Shown: positions 1 to 5,219 of the stretch, in pieces
Numbering within the stretch: position 1 is the stretch's first letter
How the letters are laid out: the number at the start of each line of letters is the position of its first letter
Assembly: GCA_964436975.1 (NCBI GenBank)
Contig: CAYTET010000058.1
Span: forward strand, 1-12,242
Source: CAYTET01 sp964436975
GTDB lineage: Bacteria > Bacillota_I > Bacilli_A > Erysipelotrichales > Erysipelotrichaceae
Direction of reading: 5' to 3'
Length of the DNA stretch: 12,242 bases
Program-made: the position numbers and the translations under genes
The notes under the pieces: generated by a model
Database searches by the model: none
What the model saw: only the letters and a program-made list of their open reading frames with translations
Told to the model about the DNA's origin: nothing

Positions 1-165
1 CAGAATCTTCATCTTGTTATGAGACCTATTGCAGAATATGAACATTCTGTCACTGATTGGGTCTAACTTGAAGGCTGTCTGCACAATATGGGCATAGCCA
101 TCAATTCCGGATCTTAGATCTGTGGCCCCGGCTATCAGATATATCTGCTGCGGATTGAACTCCAT
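1..165 (-). CDS. tnpB: IS66-family accessory protein TnpB (Orf2), N-terminal part, runs off the window
   Basis: Reading from the ATG at 165 gives 55 codons open to the window edge. The translation starts MEFNPQQIYLIAGATDLRSG and continues with an IDGYAHIVQTAFKLDP stretch and a MFIFCNRSHNKMKIL stretch. This is the characteristic N-terminal signature of the IS66 Orf2/TnpB family (ATD-R-GIDGLA, then LFVFCNR--KLKIL). TnpB is an accessory protein required with TnpA and the DDE protein TnpC for IS66 transposition; its biochemical role is not well defined. The start codon overlaps the tnpA stop by one base (TAATG), which indicates translational coupling, and no separate strong ribosome site precedes it. 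About half of the usual protein of roughly 110-120 residues is visible. Confidence 0.88.
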   Translation of the reverse strand, partial: MEFNPQQIYLIAGATDLRSGIDGYAHIVQTAFKLDPISDRMFIFCNRSHNKMKIL

Positions 166-506
166 TACAGCTGCCTCACGACATTCAGCAGTTTTTTCAA
201 AGAATCATCATCAGTATCCTGACTGATTGTTATACTAAGGCCGTTTATGATGATGGCCTTATTAACAATAGACGGCCTGACTATTACCGGCAGGAAACAA
301 CAAGAATGGTCTTTCTTACAATAGGCATCAGACCAATTGCGATTGCGGCCCTTATAACGGGGATCCTTATACAAATGATGTTTAAACGCGGCTGTACTGT
401 ATGGTTTGTTTCTGGTGAACCGCACGATGGTACATGAACTTGGCTGACCCAGGTATTCTTCCAGTTCCATGTCCCAATCAATATTCTGGTATATCGCTGG
501 CTTCAT
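165..506 (-). CDS. tnpA: IS66-family accessory protein TnpA (Orf1)
   Basis: A 113-residue ORF immediately upstream of tnpB. The C-terminal part (about residues 70-113: FLPVIVRP, then an AIIINGLSITI strand and a SLKKLLNVVRQL helix) matches the usual end of IS66 TnpA proteins, which finish with an I-I-INGV-I-I strand and an L--LL-VVR-L helix. The N-terminal half (WDMELEEYLGQ, then STAAFKHHLYK) is only loosely like the helix-turn-helix region of the family, so it is assigned mainly on position and the C-terminus. AGGAGG at 517-522 lies 10 nt before the ATG at 506-504, but this site is paired within a hairpin (see 514-557). The unusual Cys/His content (YCKKDHSCC near residues 62-70) is noted without a functional claim. 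Confidence 0.72.
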   Translation of the reverse strand: MKPAIYQNIDWDMELEEYLGQPSSCTIVRFTRNKPYSTAAFKHHLYKDPRYKGRNRNWSDAYCKKDHSCCFLPVIVRPSIVNKAIIINGLSITISQDTDDDSLKKLLNVVRQL

Positions 507-513
507 TAAAGAA

Positions 514-557
514 AATCCTCCTGATAGTGTTCATCCATGACTCTATCTTGGAGGATT
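514..557 (-). promoter_or_regulatory. Hairpin sequestering the tnpA ribosome binding site
   Basis: On the transcript of the minus strand, AATCCTCC (557-550) is an exact complement of GGAGGATT (521-514), which contains the tnpA Shine-Dalgarno core. Inside it GATAG (547-543) pairs with CTATC (527-523). The two helices of 8 and 5 bp are separated by a small 2x1 internal loop and closed by a 15-nt loop (528-542). Any transcript entering the element from outside would fold this way and hide the tnpA ribosome site. Protection of transposase genes from read-through transcription by such structures is known for IS10 and IS50; its use here is inferred. A 10-codon mini-ORF (ATG at 538, MDEHYQEDFL) runs through the right half of the hairpin and its TAA overlaps the tnpA ATG in a TAATG. 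Confidence 0.7.
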
Positions 558-576
558 GTTCTGTTTTTTGTAAGAT

Positions 577-596
577 GGGCGTCGATTGACGCTTAC
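577..596. repeat. IS66-type terminal inverted repeat
   Basis: Read inward on the minus strand the element starts GTAAGCGTCAATCGACGCCC. GTAAGC followed by a G+C-rich stretch is typical of IS66-family ends. The repeat contains its own small dyad, GCGTC-GATT-GACGC at 579-592. In addition GTAAG at 570-574 can pair with CTTAC at 592-596, so the end can fold into a larger imperfect hairpin. The outer boundary is placed at 596; the partner repeat is outside the window. Confidence 0.75.
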
Positions 597-625
597 TTTT
601 ATTTGGCGCCCTAAAAAAGGCGCTT

Positions 626-656
626 TACGAATAATTCGTATGTAATTGGTATGTAA
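626..656. repeat. 15-bp palindrome plus GTATGTAA direct repeats
   Basis: TACGAATAATTCGTA at 626-640 is a perfect inverted repeat of two 7-bp arms around a central A. It overlaps the first of two exact copies of GTATGTAA (638-645 and 649-656), set 11 bp apart, one helical turn. The cluster lies between the IS66 end and the tRNA-Val terminator. The arrangement resembles a protein-binding site, but no neighbouring gene points to a regulator. No copy of the tRNA 3' sequence was found that would make it an attachment site. Confidence 0.45.
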
Positions 657-672
657 AAATCTTATAAGCATC

Positions 673-695
673 AAAAAAGCCCGATTTTATCGAGC
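673..695 (-). terminator. Rho-independent terminator of tRNA-Val
   Basis: On the minus strand GCTCGAT, loop AAA, ATCGGGC forms a 7-bp stem with one G-U pair, followed directly by six T (678-673). It lies 13 nt after the CCA end of tRNA-Val. Read on the plus strand the wobble becomes a C-A mismatch, so minus is the favoured direction. Confidence 0.85.
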
Positions 696-708
696 TTTTT
701 GAATTCAA

Positions 709-784
709 TGGTGGGAAGTAGGGGGTTCGAACCCGTGACCCCATGCACGTCAAGCATGTGCTCTCCCAGCTGAGCTAACTCCCC
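709..784 (-). tRNA. tRNA-Val (anticodon GAC)
   Basis: A complete cloverleaf can be drawn. The acceptor arm GGGGAGT pairs with ACTTCCC (one G-U pair). The D arm includes AGCTCAGCTGGGAGAGC. The anticodon stem CATGC/GCATG encloses TTGACGT with anticodon GAC, which reads the valine codons GTC and GTT. The T arm GGGTTCGAACCC is canonical. The discriminator is A and the 3' CCA is encoded (711-709). It has its own upstream promoter and a downstream terminator and stands as a single-gene unit. Confidence 0.96.
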
Positions 785-955
785 ATCGGCTTTTTTATGT
801 TAACACGATAATTAAGCGATTTCAACTGCCTTTTATTCCCAGTTATTTCGTATATCTTTGTTGCTCATATCATTTTTCTTATTATTGTTAACAACGTATA
901 TATATCATTTCACAGCATTTATCTTTTTTAGGCCTGGGCATGCCCTTTGAACGCC
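785..955. other. A+T-rich intergenic stretch, no gene seen
   Basis: Apart from the tRNA-Val promoter this stretch holds no coding sequence with a ribosome site. It contains a perfect 10-bp palindrome TTGTTAACAA at 885-894, a second GTTAAC at 799-804 overlapping the tRNA promoter, an alternating TATATATA run near 898-904, and a 10-bp palindrome GGGCATGCCC at 936-945. The palindromes have no loop and are not good terminators. A function is not assigned. Confidence 0.5.
797..825 (-). promoter_or_regulatory. Promoter of tRNA-Val
   Basis: Read on the minus strand: TTGAAA (825-820), a 17-bp spacer and TAACAT (802-797), which puts initiation close to 790, a few bases before the tRNA 5' end at 784. 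The -35 is a 5/6 match to the sigma-A consensus and the -10 a 4/6 match. An A/T-rich stretch lies upstream, as is common for stable-RNA promoters. Confidence 0.6.
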
Positions 956-979
956 AAAAAACAGGCTGCTGGCAGCCTG
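956..979 (-). terminator. Rho-independent terminator after the phospholipase-Smr operon
   Basis: On the minus strand CAGGCTG, loop CCAG, CAGCCTG gives a perfect 7-bp stem followed by six T (961-956). It lies about 40 nt past the Smr stop codon and closes the two-gene operon. Confidence 0.9.
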
Positions 980-1020
980 CTGATAATACTAGTGATAGAT
1001 AATAAGCCGCCGGTCCAAGG

Positions 1021-1323
1021 TCAGCGGTTCTTCTTTTTCTTTTCTTCCCGGTCAATCAGCTCATCCCAGCTGTACAGATCATAAACGGTCATGCCGGGAT
1101 TGCCCTTGACCCCCCGGATCCGGCGGATCCGGCTGTCCGAGCGGTGGCGGACCATCTGCAGCAGCTGGTCACCGTGGGAATAGCCGTGAATAATTACCAG
1201 TTTATCAAATTCGTCCGGATAATCCTGATAAAGCTCATCAAGCTTATCTTTTATGATCTGGTCGGCTTCCTTGACTAAATAGCCGTGCAGATCAATTTCA
1301 TTAGTCTGGTAATAATGTTTCAT
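1021..1323 (-). CDS. Small stand-alone Smr-domain protein
   Basis: This 100-residue protein is essentially one Smr (small MutS-related) domain. It has the family's N-terminal D-L-H-G signature (residues 11-14, followed by YLVKEA) and an HGYSHG loop (residues 46-51), replacing the HGxGxG of canonical Smr proteins, followed by LLQMVRHR. Smr domains bind branched or structured nucleic acid and some are endonucleases; which applies here cannot be told. There is no MutS part. The C-terminus is strongly basic (EEKKKKNR). The ATG overlaps the stop of the phospholipase gene by 4 nt (ATGA) and there is no good Shine-Dalgarno of its own, so translation is probably coupled. A nucleic-acid function beside a hydrolase is not an obvious pathway pairing. 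Confidence 0.75.
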   Translation of the reverse strand: MKHYYQTNEIDLHGYLVKEADQIIKDKLDELYQDYPDEFDKLVIIHGYSHGDQLLQMVRHRSDSRIRRIRGVKGNPGMTVYDLYSWDELIDREEKKKKNR

Positions 1324-2279
1324 GGCCGCTGGCCGGCCTGAAAGAACCGCATTCTGGCCTGTTCATCATGGCCGCTGCCAAAACTCCGGCCGCCGATAAT
1401 GGCAATGACCTGACTCAGATCGGCTTTATGCTGACAGTAGGCTTCGGTGGTTTTCAGCAGACTGACCGCAATATCTTCGGCCTGCTGGCCCATCTCAATA
1501 AAGGATGTGGAATAGGCCGTGTTGTCACAGGGATCATGCCACAGGGCATGCTTTAAATTGAGCGGATCAAGATCTTCATCCGTCTTAACCGGCACAATCA
1601 GGGCCGTTACCGCTTTGGGCTGGCCGATCAGCCGGCCGACCGCGCCCCAGAATTTTTCCTTGCCGCCGGTGGGATTATAAAAGAAACGCTGCTCAAAGCG
1701 GAAATCGCTGATGGAGCTGGTAATGGTTTTCAGACTGAGATCAATACCATATTCCTGGGCAAAGACCGGCTTAAGCATCTCATAGATGACTTCATCACTG
1801 CCTGCCGGCCGGTCTAGGATAGCATAGTTGGGAAAGTTGCGAGGGTTTTTGCCGAACTGCTGGCTGACAGCCTGGTCAATGGCTGATTCCAGAAACTGGT
1901 GGTCGGGATAGCCGCTGGCCTTGTCCGGCTGCTGGGTCCGGTAAAAAATGTACGGATGGCATTTCATGTCCAATGCCCAGTGGCACATAAAGCCGGCCAG
2001 ATAAGCCAGATAGCGGTCATCACGCTGCGCTCCGGCCAGCTGGGTCATAATGGAAAAAGTCTGATTAATGTTATGGTTATGCAGTTTTTCCGGATAATGG
2101 CGGATGGCATCCGCCTTCTTTGTCGGGTTGACCGGCTGGTAATAGAAAAACAGATCCGGACCCTGACAGCCGATATAAAACAGTTCATGATGTTTCTGGA
2201 TTGCGCCGGCCATTAAGCCGGACGGCAGTTTTTCAGCAATCAGATCACCGTAGATGGCATGTGTTACAATATTGGGCAT
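1320..2279 (-). CDS. Zinc-dependent phospholipase C-like protein
   Basis: A 319-residue protein resembling the zinc-dependent phospholipase C family, which hydrolyses phospholipid-type phosphodiesters using three zinc ions. Candidate ligands are visible in family-like order: H7 in NIVTHA, D42 in GCQGPDLFF, H67/H69 in LHNHN, H100-D104-H108 in HWALDMKCH, and H127/E131 in DHQFLE. Unlike the secreted clostridial and Bacillus enzymes it has no signal peptide and begins directly with MPNIVTHAIYGD, so it is probably cytoplasmic. Its substrate may not be phospholipid. GGGAGGT lies just before the ATG at 2279, supporting this start. It is first in a two-gene operon with the Smr protein and diverges from tRNA-Thr. 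Confidence 0.78.
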   Translation of the reverse strand: MPNIVTHAIYGDLIAEKLPSGLMAGAIQKHHELFYIGCQGPDLFFYYQPVNPTKKADAIRHYPEKLHNHNINQTFSIMTQLAGAQRDDRYLAYLAGFMCHWALDMKCHPYIFYRTQQPDKASGYPDHQFLESAIDQAVSQQFGKNPRNFPNYAILDRPAGSDEVIYEMLKPVFAQEYGIDLSLKTITSSISDFRFEQRFFYNPTGGKEKFWGAVGRLIGQPKAVTALIVPVKTDEDLDPLNLKHALWHDPCDNTAYSTSFIEMGQQAEDIAVSLLKTTEAYCQHKADLSQVIAIIGGRSFGSGHDEQARMRFFQAGQRP

Positions 2280-2336
2280 ATTAGACCTCCCGCCTTCTGT
2301 TTAGCGCTGTTATAGGCTGACTGCGTATCTTTTCTG

Positions 2337-2364
2337 TTGATTATTTCCATAAAATCCTTATACT
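2337..2364 (+). promoter_or_regulatory. Promoter of tRNA-Thr
   Basis: TTGATT (2337-2342), a 16-bp spacer and TATACT (2359-2364; 5/6 match to the -10 consensus) place initiation near 2371, seven bases before the tRNA 5' end at 2378. The phospholipase gene must be driven from the same 98-bp gap in the opposite direction; TATAAC on the minus strand near 2310 is a weak candidate -10 without a convincing -35. Confidence 0.65.
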
Positions 2365-2377
2365 TATATGTGCAGCC

Positions 2378-2452
2378 GCCGGTTTAGCTAAGTGGCATAG
2401 CGCATCCTTGGTAAGGATGAGGCCGACAGTCCGATTCTGTCAACCGGCACCA
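2378..2452 (+). tRNA. tRNA-Thr (anticodon GGT), with C at position 55
   Basis: The acceptor arm GCCGGTT pairs perfectly with AACCGGC, with discriminator A and encoded CCA. The D stem is GCTA/TAGC with a 7-nt loop AGTGGCA that keeps G18-G19. The anticodon stem CATCC/GGATG encloses TTGGTAA with anticodon GGT, reading ACC and ACT. The variable loop is AGGCC. The T stem GACAG/CTGTC is intact, but the T loop reads TCCGATT, so position 55 is C where almost all elongator tRNAs have T (pseudouridine). All other conserved positions look normal, so I regard it as a probable functional tRNA with one odd base. Confidence 0.93.
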
Positions 2453-2465
2453 TTTTGGAAAAATG

Positions 2466-2489
2466 CGATCCCAGTGGGTCGTTTTTTTT
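2466..2489. terminator. Bidirectional terminator between tRNA-Thr and the MATE gene
   Basis: CGA-(T)-CCC, loop AGT, GGG-TCG forms a 6-bp stem with one bulged T. On the plus strand it is followed by eight T (2482-2489), a good terminator for tRNA-Thr. On the minus strand the same hairpin follows the MATE stop at 2494 and is followed by CATTTTT (2465-2459), so it probably also ends the long leftward operon. Confidence 0.75.
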
Positions 2490-2493
2490 ATGA

Positions 2494-3846
2494 CTAAACC
2501 CTTAGACCGGCCTGTCTGGTCCAGCGGCTGGTGTAGAAATAGATGGTGGCACAGATTCCGGCAAGGCCATAGGCTACGGCTTCTGACCAGTAGAGAATAT
2601 CAACGCTGTAATAAATGCTTAAGCCGGTATAGACAAACAGCGCCCGCGCAATGCACTGGCACATTACCGCAATAATCAGGGGAATGCGCATATTGCCGGC
2701 ACCCCGGCAGGCCCCGTTATATACATGTGACCAGCCCAAGGGAATCAGAAAGAAAACGGTGTGCCTTATCATATTGGCCCCGTAATAGATGACCTGGCTG
2801 TCCGCATTGAAAAGGCTGATCAGCTGCGGGGCGGCCGCAAAAATAACCACCGCCACCACCAGCATCGCCATATTGGAAAGCCGGATGCTGTCTTTGATGC
2901 CCTGCTGGACCCGGTCAAACTTCTTGGCCCCGTAATTCTGCCCGCAGAAACTCATGCAGGCCGTAGAAATGCTGCTCATGGGAATCTGGGCAAAGCCGCT
3001 GATCTTGGAAGCGGCTCCGATTCCGGCAATGACCTCCGTGGAAAACTGGTTGATATTGTACTGCACCATCATCTGGGAAAGCGCCAGCAGCATATTCTGG
3101 ATGCCGGCCGGGATGCCCAGCCGCAGAATATCTTTCAGAATCGCACCTTCAAACTGCATATGCTTAAAATCAATGTGCAGCAGCCGGCTGTGGCCTTTGG
3201 CCATCCGGATCAGAATGACGATGTCAACCGCCACCTGGCTGATGACTGTGGCCAGCGCCGCTCCGGCAATGGACATGCCCAGCCCCCGCACAAAATAAAT
3301 GCCCAGGCCGATATTGAGCAGACAGGACATGAATAGGTAAATCAGCGGCTGGCGGGAATCGCCCAGCGAACGCATGATGAAAAAAGCCATATTGTAAATC
3401 AAAACGGCCGCATTGCCGGCCAGATAGACCCGCAGATACTGGGATGTCATATCCCACAGGGCTTCACCGATGCCGCTGACAGCCATCAGAAACGGCAGGG
3501 CCATTTCGCTGATGATTGTGATGATTATGCCGCCGACAATTGAAGTTATGATGGCAGTATCAATAGCCTTTTGAATCCGGTCTTCCTTCTTAGCCCCGTA
3601 CAGGTTGGCAATTATGATGCCGGCCCCGGTGCCTAAACCGAAAAACAGATAGGAGAAGACCAGGATCAGCGGGTTGGCCGCTGAAACGGCGGCCAGGGCA
3701 TCCTTGGAGATGTAGTTGCCGACCAGCCAGGTGTTGGCCAGGTTATAAAACTGCTGCAGGGTATTGGCCAGCAGCAGCGGCAGAAAAAAGGCCAGCAGCT
3801 GACGGCGGGGATTGCCTGCGGTCAAATCAAGACTTTTCGCTGCCAT
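2494..3846 (-). CDS. MATE-family multidrug/cation efflux transporter
   Basis: A 450-residue polytopic membrane protein with the two-fold repeated architecture of MATE exporters. Each half begins with a related segment (LLAFFLPLLLANTLQQFYNLANTWLVG near the N-terminus; LGIPAGIQNMLLALSQMMVQYNINQF in the middle). GTGAGIIIANLYGAKKEDR and its second-half counterpart CMSFCGQNYGAKKFDR are the family's repeated G-x-x-xGAK loops. MATE proteins export drugs or metabolites using a Na+ or H+ gradient; the substrate cannot be told. The start at 3846 (MAAKSLDLTAG) is chosen because AAAGGAGA lies just before it and because starts further upstream would run into maf. It is the last gene of the operon, 13 nt after the maf stop. 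Confidence 0.9.
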   Translation of the reverse strand: MAAKSLDLTAGNPRRQLLAFFLPLLLANTLQQFYNLANTWLVGNYISKDALAAVSAANPLILVFSYLFFGLGTGAGIIIANLYGAKKEDRIQKAIDTAIITSIVGGIIITIISEMALPFLMAVSGIGEALWDMTSQYLRVYLAGNAAVLIYNMAFFIMRSLGDSRQPLIYLFMSCLLNIGLGIYFVRGLGMSIAGAALATVISQVAVDIVILIRMAKGHSRLLHIDFKHMQFEGAILKDILRLGIPAGIQNMLLALSQMMVQYNINQFSTEVIAGIGAASKISGFAQIPMSSISTACMSFCGQNYGAKKFDRVQQGIKDSIRLSNMAMLVVAVVIFAAAPQLISLFNADSQVIYYGANMIRHTVFFLIPLGWSHVYNGACRGAGNMRIPLIIAVMCQCIARALFVYTGLSIYYSVDILYWSEAVAYGLAGICATIYFYTSRWTRQAGLRV

Positions 3847-3859
3847 CGCCTTTCTCCTT

Positions 3860-4438
3860 TCAATAACCCAGTTTTTGCAGCCGCTGGTAAACCAGGGCCA
3901 GCGGCAGCCCCATGACGGTATCGTAACTGCCTTCAATGCGGGTAATATACAGACCGGCCCAGCCCTGAATGGCATAGCCACCGGCTTTGTCGTATGGCTC
4001 AGCCGTCTTTATGTATGATTCTATCGCATCCGCCCTGATGGGCGCAAATGTTACCGCTGCCTCATCATAAAAGACGTCCTGATAGCCGGTGGCGGCAATG
4101 GCACAGCCGGTAATTACGGTATGGGTGCGGCCGGCCAGCTGCGCTATCATCTGGCGGGCCTGGGACTCATCAGCCGGTTTGCCCAGCATTTGGCCGTCAA
4201 TAGTCACAATGGTATCCGCCCCTAAAACCAGGGCCTGCGGATTATCCTTTAAGACCCAGGCGGCCTTCTGGCAGGCCAGCTGGCTGACCGCCTGGGCCAG
4301 CGGCAGATCCGTTTCCATTACCTCGGCCTGCCGGCAGGGAATAACGGTAAACGGAATCGCGGTCTGCTGCAGAAGCTGGCGGCGGCGCGGGCTGGCCGAG
4401 GCCAGGATCAAAGGCCGGTTCTCATTGTTCATCATCAT
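3860..4438 (-). CDS. maf: Maf-family nucleoside triphosphate pyrophosphatase
   Basis: A 192-residue protein with all the family blocks: SASPRR (residues 14-19), LGADTIV (72-78), GKPAD (86-90), [13 protein letters not shown] (147-159) and [11 protein letters not shown] (170-180). Maf proteins cleave dTTP, UTP and modified pyrimidine triphosphates to the monophosphate and pyrophosphate, cleaning the nucleotide pool; the conserved [13 protein letters not shown] block fits the dTTP/UTP subgroup. The start is uncertain because three ATG codons stand in tandem at 4438, 4435 and 4432. GGAGG at 4448-4444 is 5, 8 and 11 nt from them, so the second is the best spaced. The gene overlaps the uvrB stop by 17 nt. 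A frameshift in uvrB may weaken translational coupling, though the ribosome site looks strong. Confidence 0.93.
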   Translation of the reverse strand: MMMNNENRPLILASASPRRRQLLQQTAIPFTVIPCRQAEVMETDLPLAQAVSQLACQKAAWVLKDNPQALVLGADTIVTIDGQMLGKPADESQARQMIAQLAGRTHTVITGCAIAATGYQDVFYDEAAVTFAPIRADAIESYIKTAEPYDKAGGYAIQGWAGLYITRIEGSYDTVMGLPLALVYQRLQKLGY

Positions 4439-5219
4439 CGCGGCCTCCGGTTTCCATCTCCATTATCATGTCTCTTAATTCAGCCGCCCGTTCAAAGTCC
4501 AGAATCCGGGCTGCCTCTTTCATTTCCTTGCGCAGTCCCTCCAGCAGCGCCTGCTGGTCGGCCGGGCTGCGGCCGATCTTATTCTGCATAAACTTGACGG
4601 CCATGGCATGGGTCTGCTTGGAATGGATGGCGTCATGAATCTCTTTTTTAACCGTCTGGGGAATGATATGGTTCTTTTCGTTATATTCCTGCTGGATGCT
4701 GCGGCGGCGGTCGGTTTCTGCAATGGCCTTGGCCATCGAATCCGTGACCGTATCAGCATACATGATGACCGTGCCGTCAACATTGCGGGCGGCCCGGCCG
4801 ATAATCTGGATCAGGGAGCGCTGGGAGCGCAGAAAGCCTTCCTTGTCCGCATCCAGAATGGCAATCAGGGAGACTTCCGGAATATCCAGTCCCTCCCGCA
4901 GCAGGTTGATGCCGACCAGAATATCATACTTGCCTTTGCGCAGATCGCGGATTATCTCGGTGCGCTGCAGGGTTTTGGTTTCATGGTGCAGATAGGCCAC
5001 TTTGTAGCGGCGCTGCTGCAGATACTTGGTCAGCTCCTCGGCCATCTTGACAGTCAGGGTGGTAATCATGGTCCGCTGGTTTTTGGCAATCCGGGCATCC
5101 ATCTCGGCCGTCAGGTCATCAATCTGGCCCTTGCTGGGCCGGACGGTGACCGCCGGATCCAGCAGACCGGTCGGCCGGACAATCTGCTCGATGACTGACC
5201 AGGTCAAGTTCATAATCAC
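4422..5219 (-). CDS. uvrB: UvrB C-terminal fragment
   Basis: Homology starts at [14 protein letters not shown]. It covers the second RecA-like domain: [15 protein letters not shown], the [20 protein letters not shown] block, ILDADKEGF and the motif VI arginines in QIIGRAARN. It ends with the UVR motif ([15 protein letters not shown]) that contacts UvrC. The open frame begins at a GTG (5219) with an ATG at 5213, neither with a convincing ribosome site, so independent translation is doubtful. The last 17 nt overlap maf. Confidence 0.82.
   Translation of the reverse strand: MIMNLTWSVIEQIVRPTGLLDPAVTVRPSKGQIDDLTAEMDARIAKNQRTMITTLTVKMAEELTKYLQQRRYKVAYLHHETKTLQRTEIIRDLRKGKYDILVGINLLREGLDIPEVSLIAILDADKEGFLRSQRSLIQIIGRAARNVDGTVIMYADTVTDSMAKAIAETDRRRSIQQEYNEKNHIIPQTVKKEIHDAIHSKQTHAMAVKFMQNKIGRSPADQQALLEGLRKEMKEAARILDFERAAELRDMIMEMETGGRDDDEQ

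Larger units (their letters stand above)
1..596 (-). mobile_element. IS66-family insertion sequence, partial (proximal end with tnpA and start of tnpB)
   Basis: Three things seen together mark this as the start of an IS66-type element read leftward. The end at 596 begins GTAAGC and continues as an IS66-like terminal inverted repeat. It is followed by a TnpA-like accessory ORF (506 to 165) and then by a recognisable TnpB ORF whose start overlaps the TnpA stop in a TAATG. IS66 elements normally carry a third, long DDE-transposase ORF (tnpC) after tnpB; that part and the opposite inverted repeat lie beyond the window, so completeness cannot be judged. The element is A+T richer than the chromosomal genes to its right. 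The 8-bp target duplication usual for the family cannot be checked because only one flank is visible. Confidence 0.85.

Noticed and set aside
605..623. GCGCC/GGCGC hairpin just outside the IS66 end
   Set aside because: Only 5 bp with an A-rich loop and a three-base T-run; too weak to call a terminator in either direction.
626..784. Possible integration attachment site at tRNA-Val
   Set aside because: No second copy of the tRNA 3' sequence and no integrase gene in the window; the IS66 end is a separate transposition event.
785..955. Small RNA or riboswitch in the A+T-rich gap
   Set aside because: No promoter-terminator pair encloses it and the palindromes lack loops; nothing resembles a known riboswitch.
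2761..3336. Open frame on the plus strand opposite the MATE transporter
   Set aside because: Antisense to a clear membrane protein gene, histidine-rich from reversed hydrophobic codons, no ribosome site.
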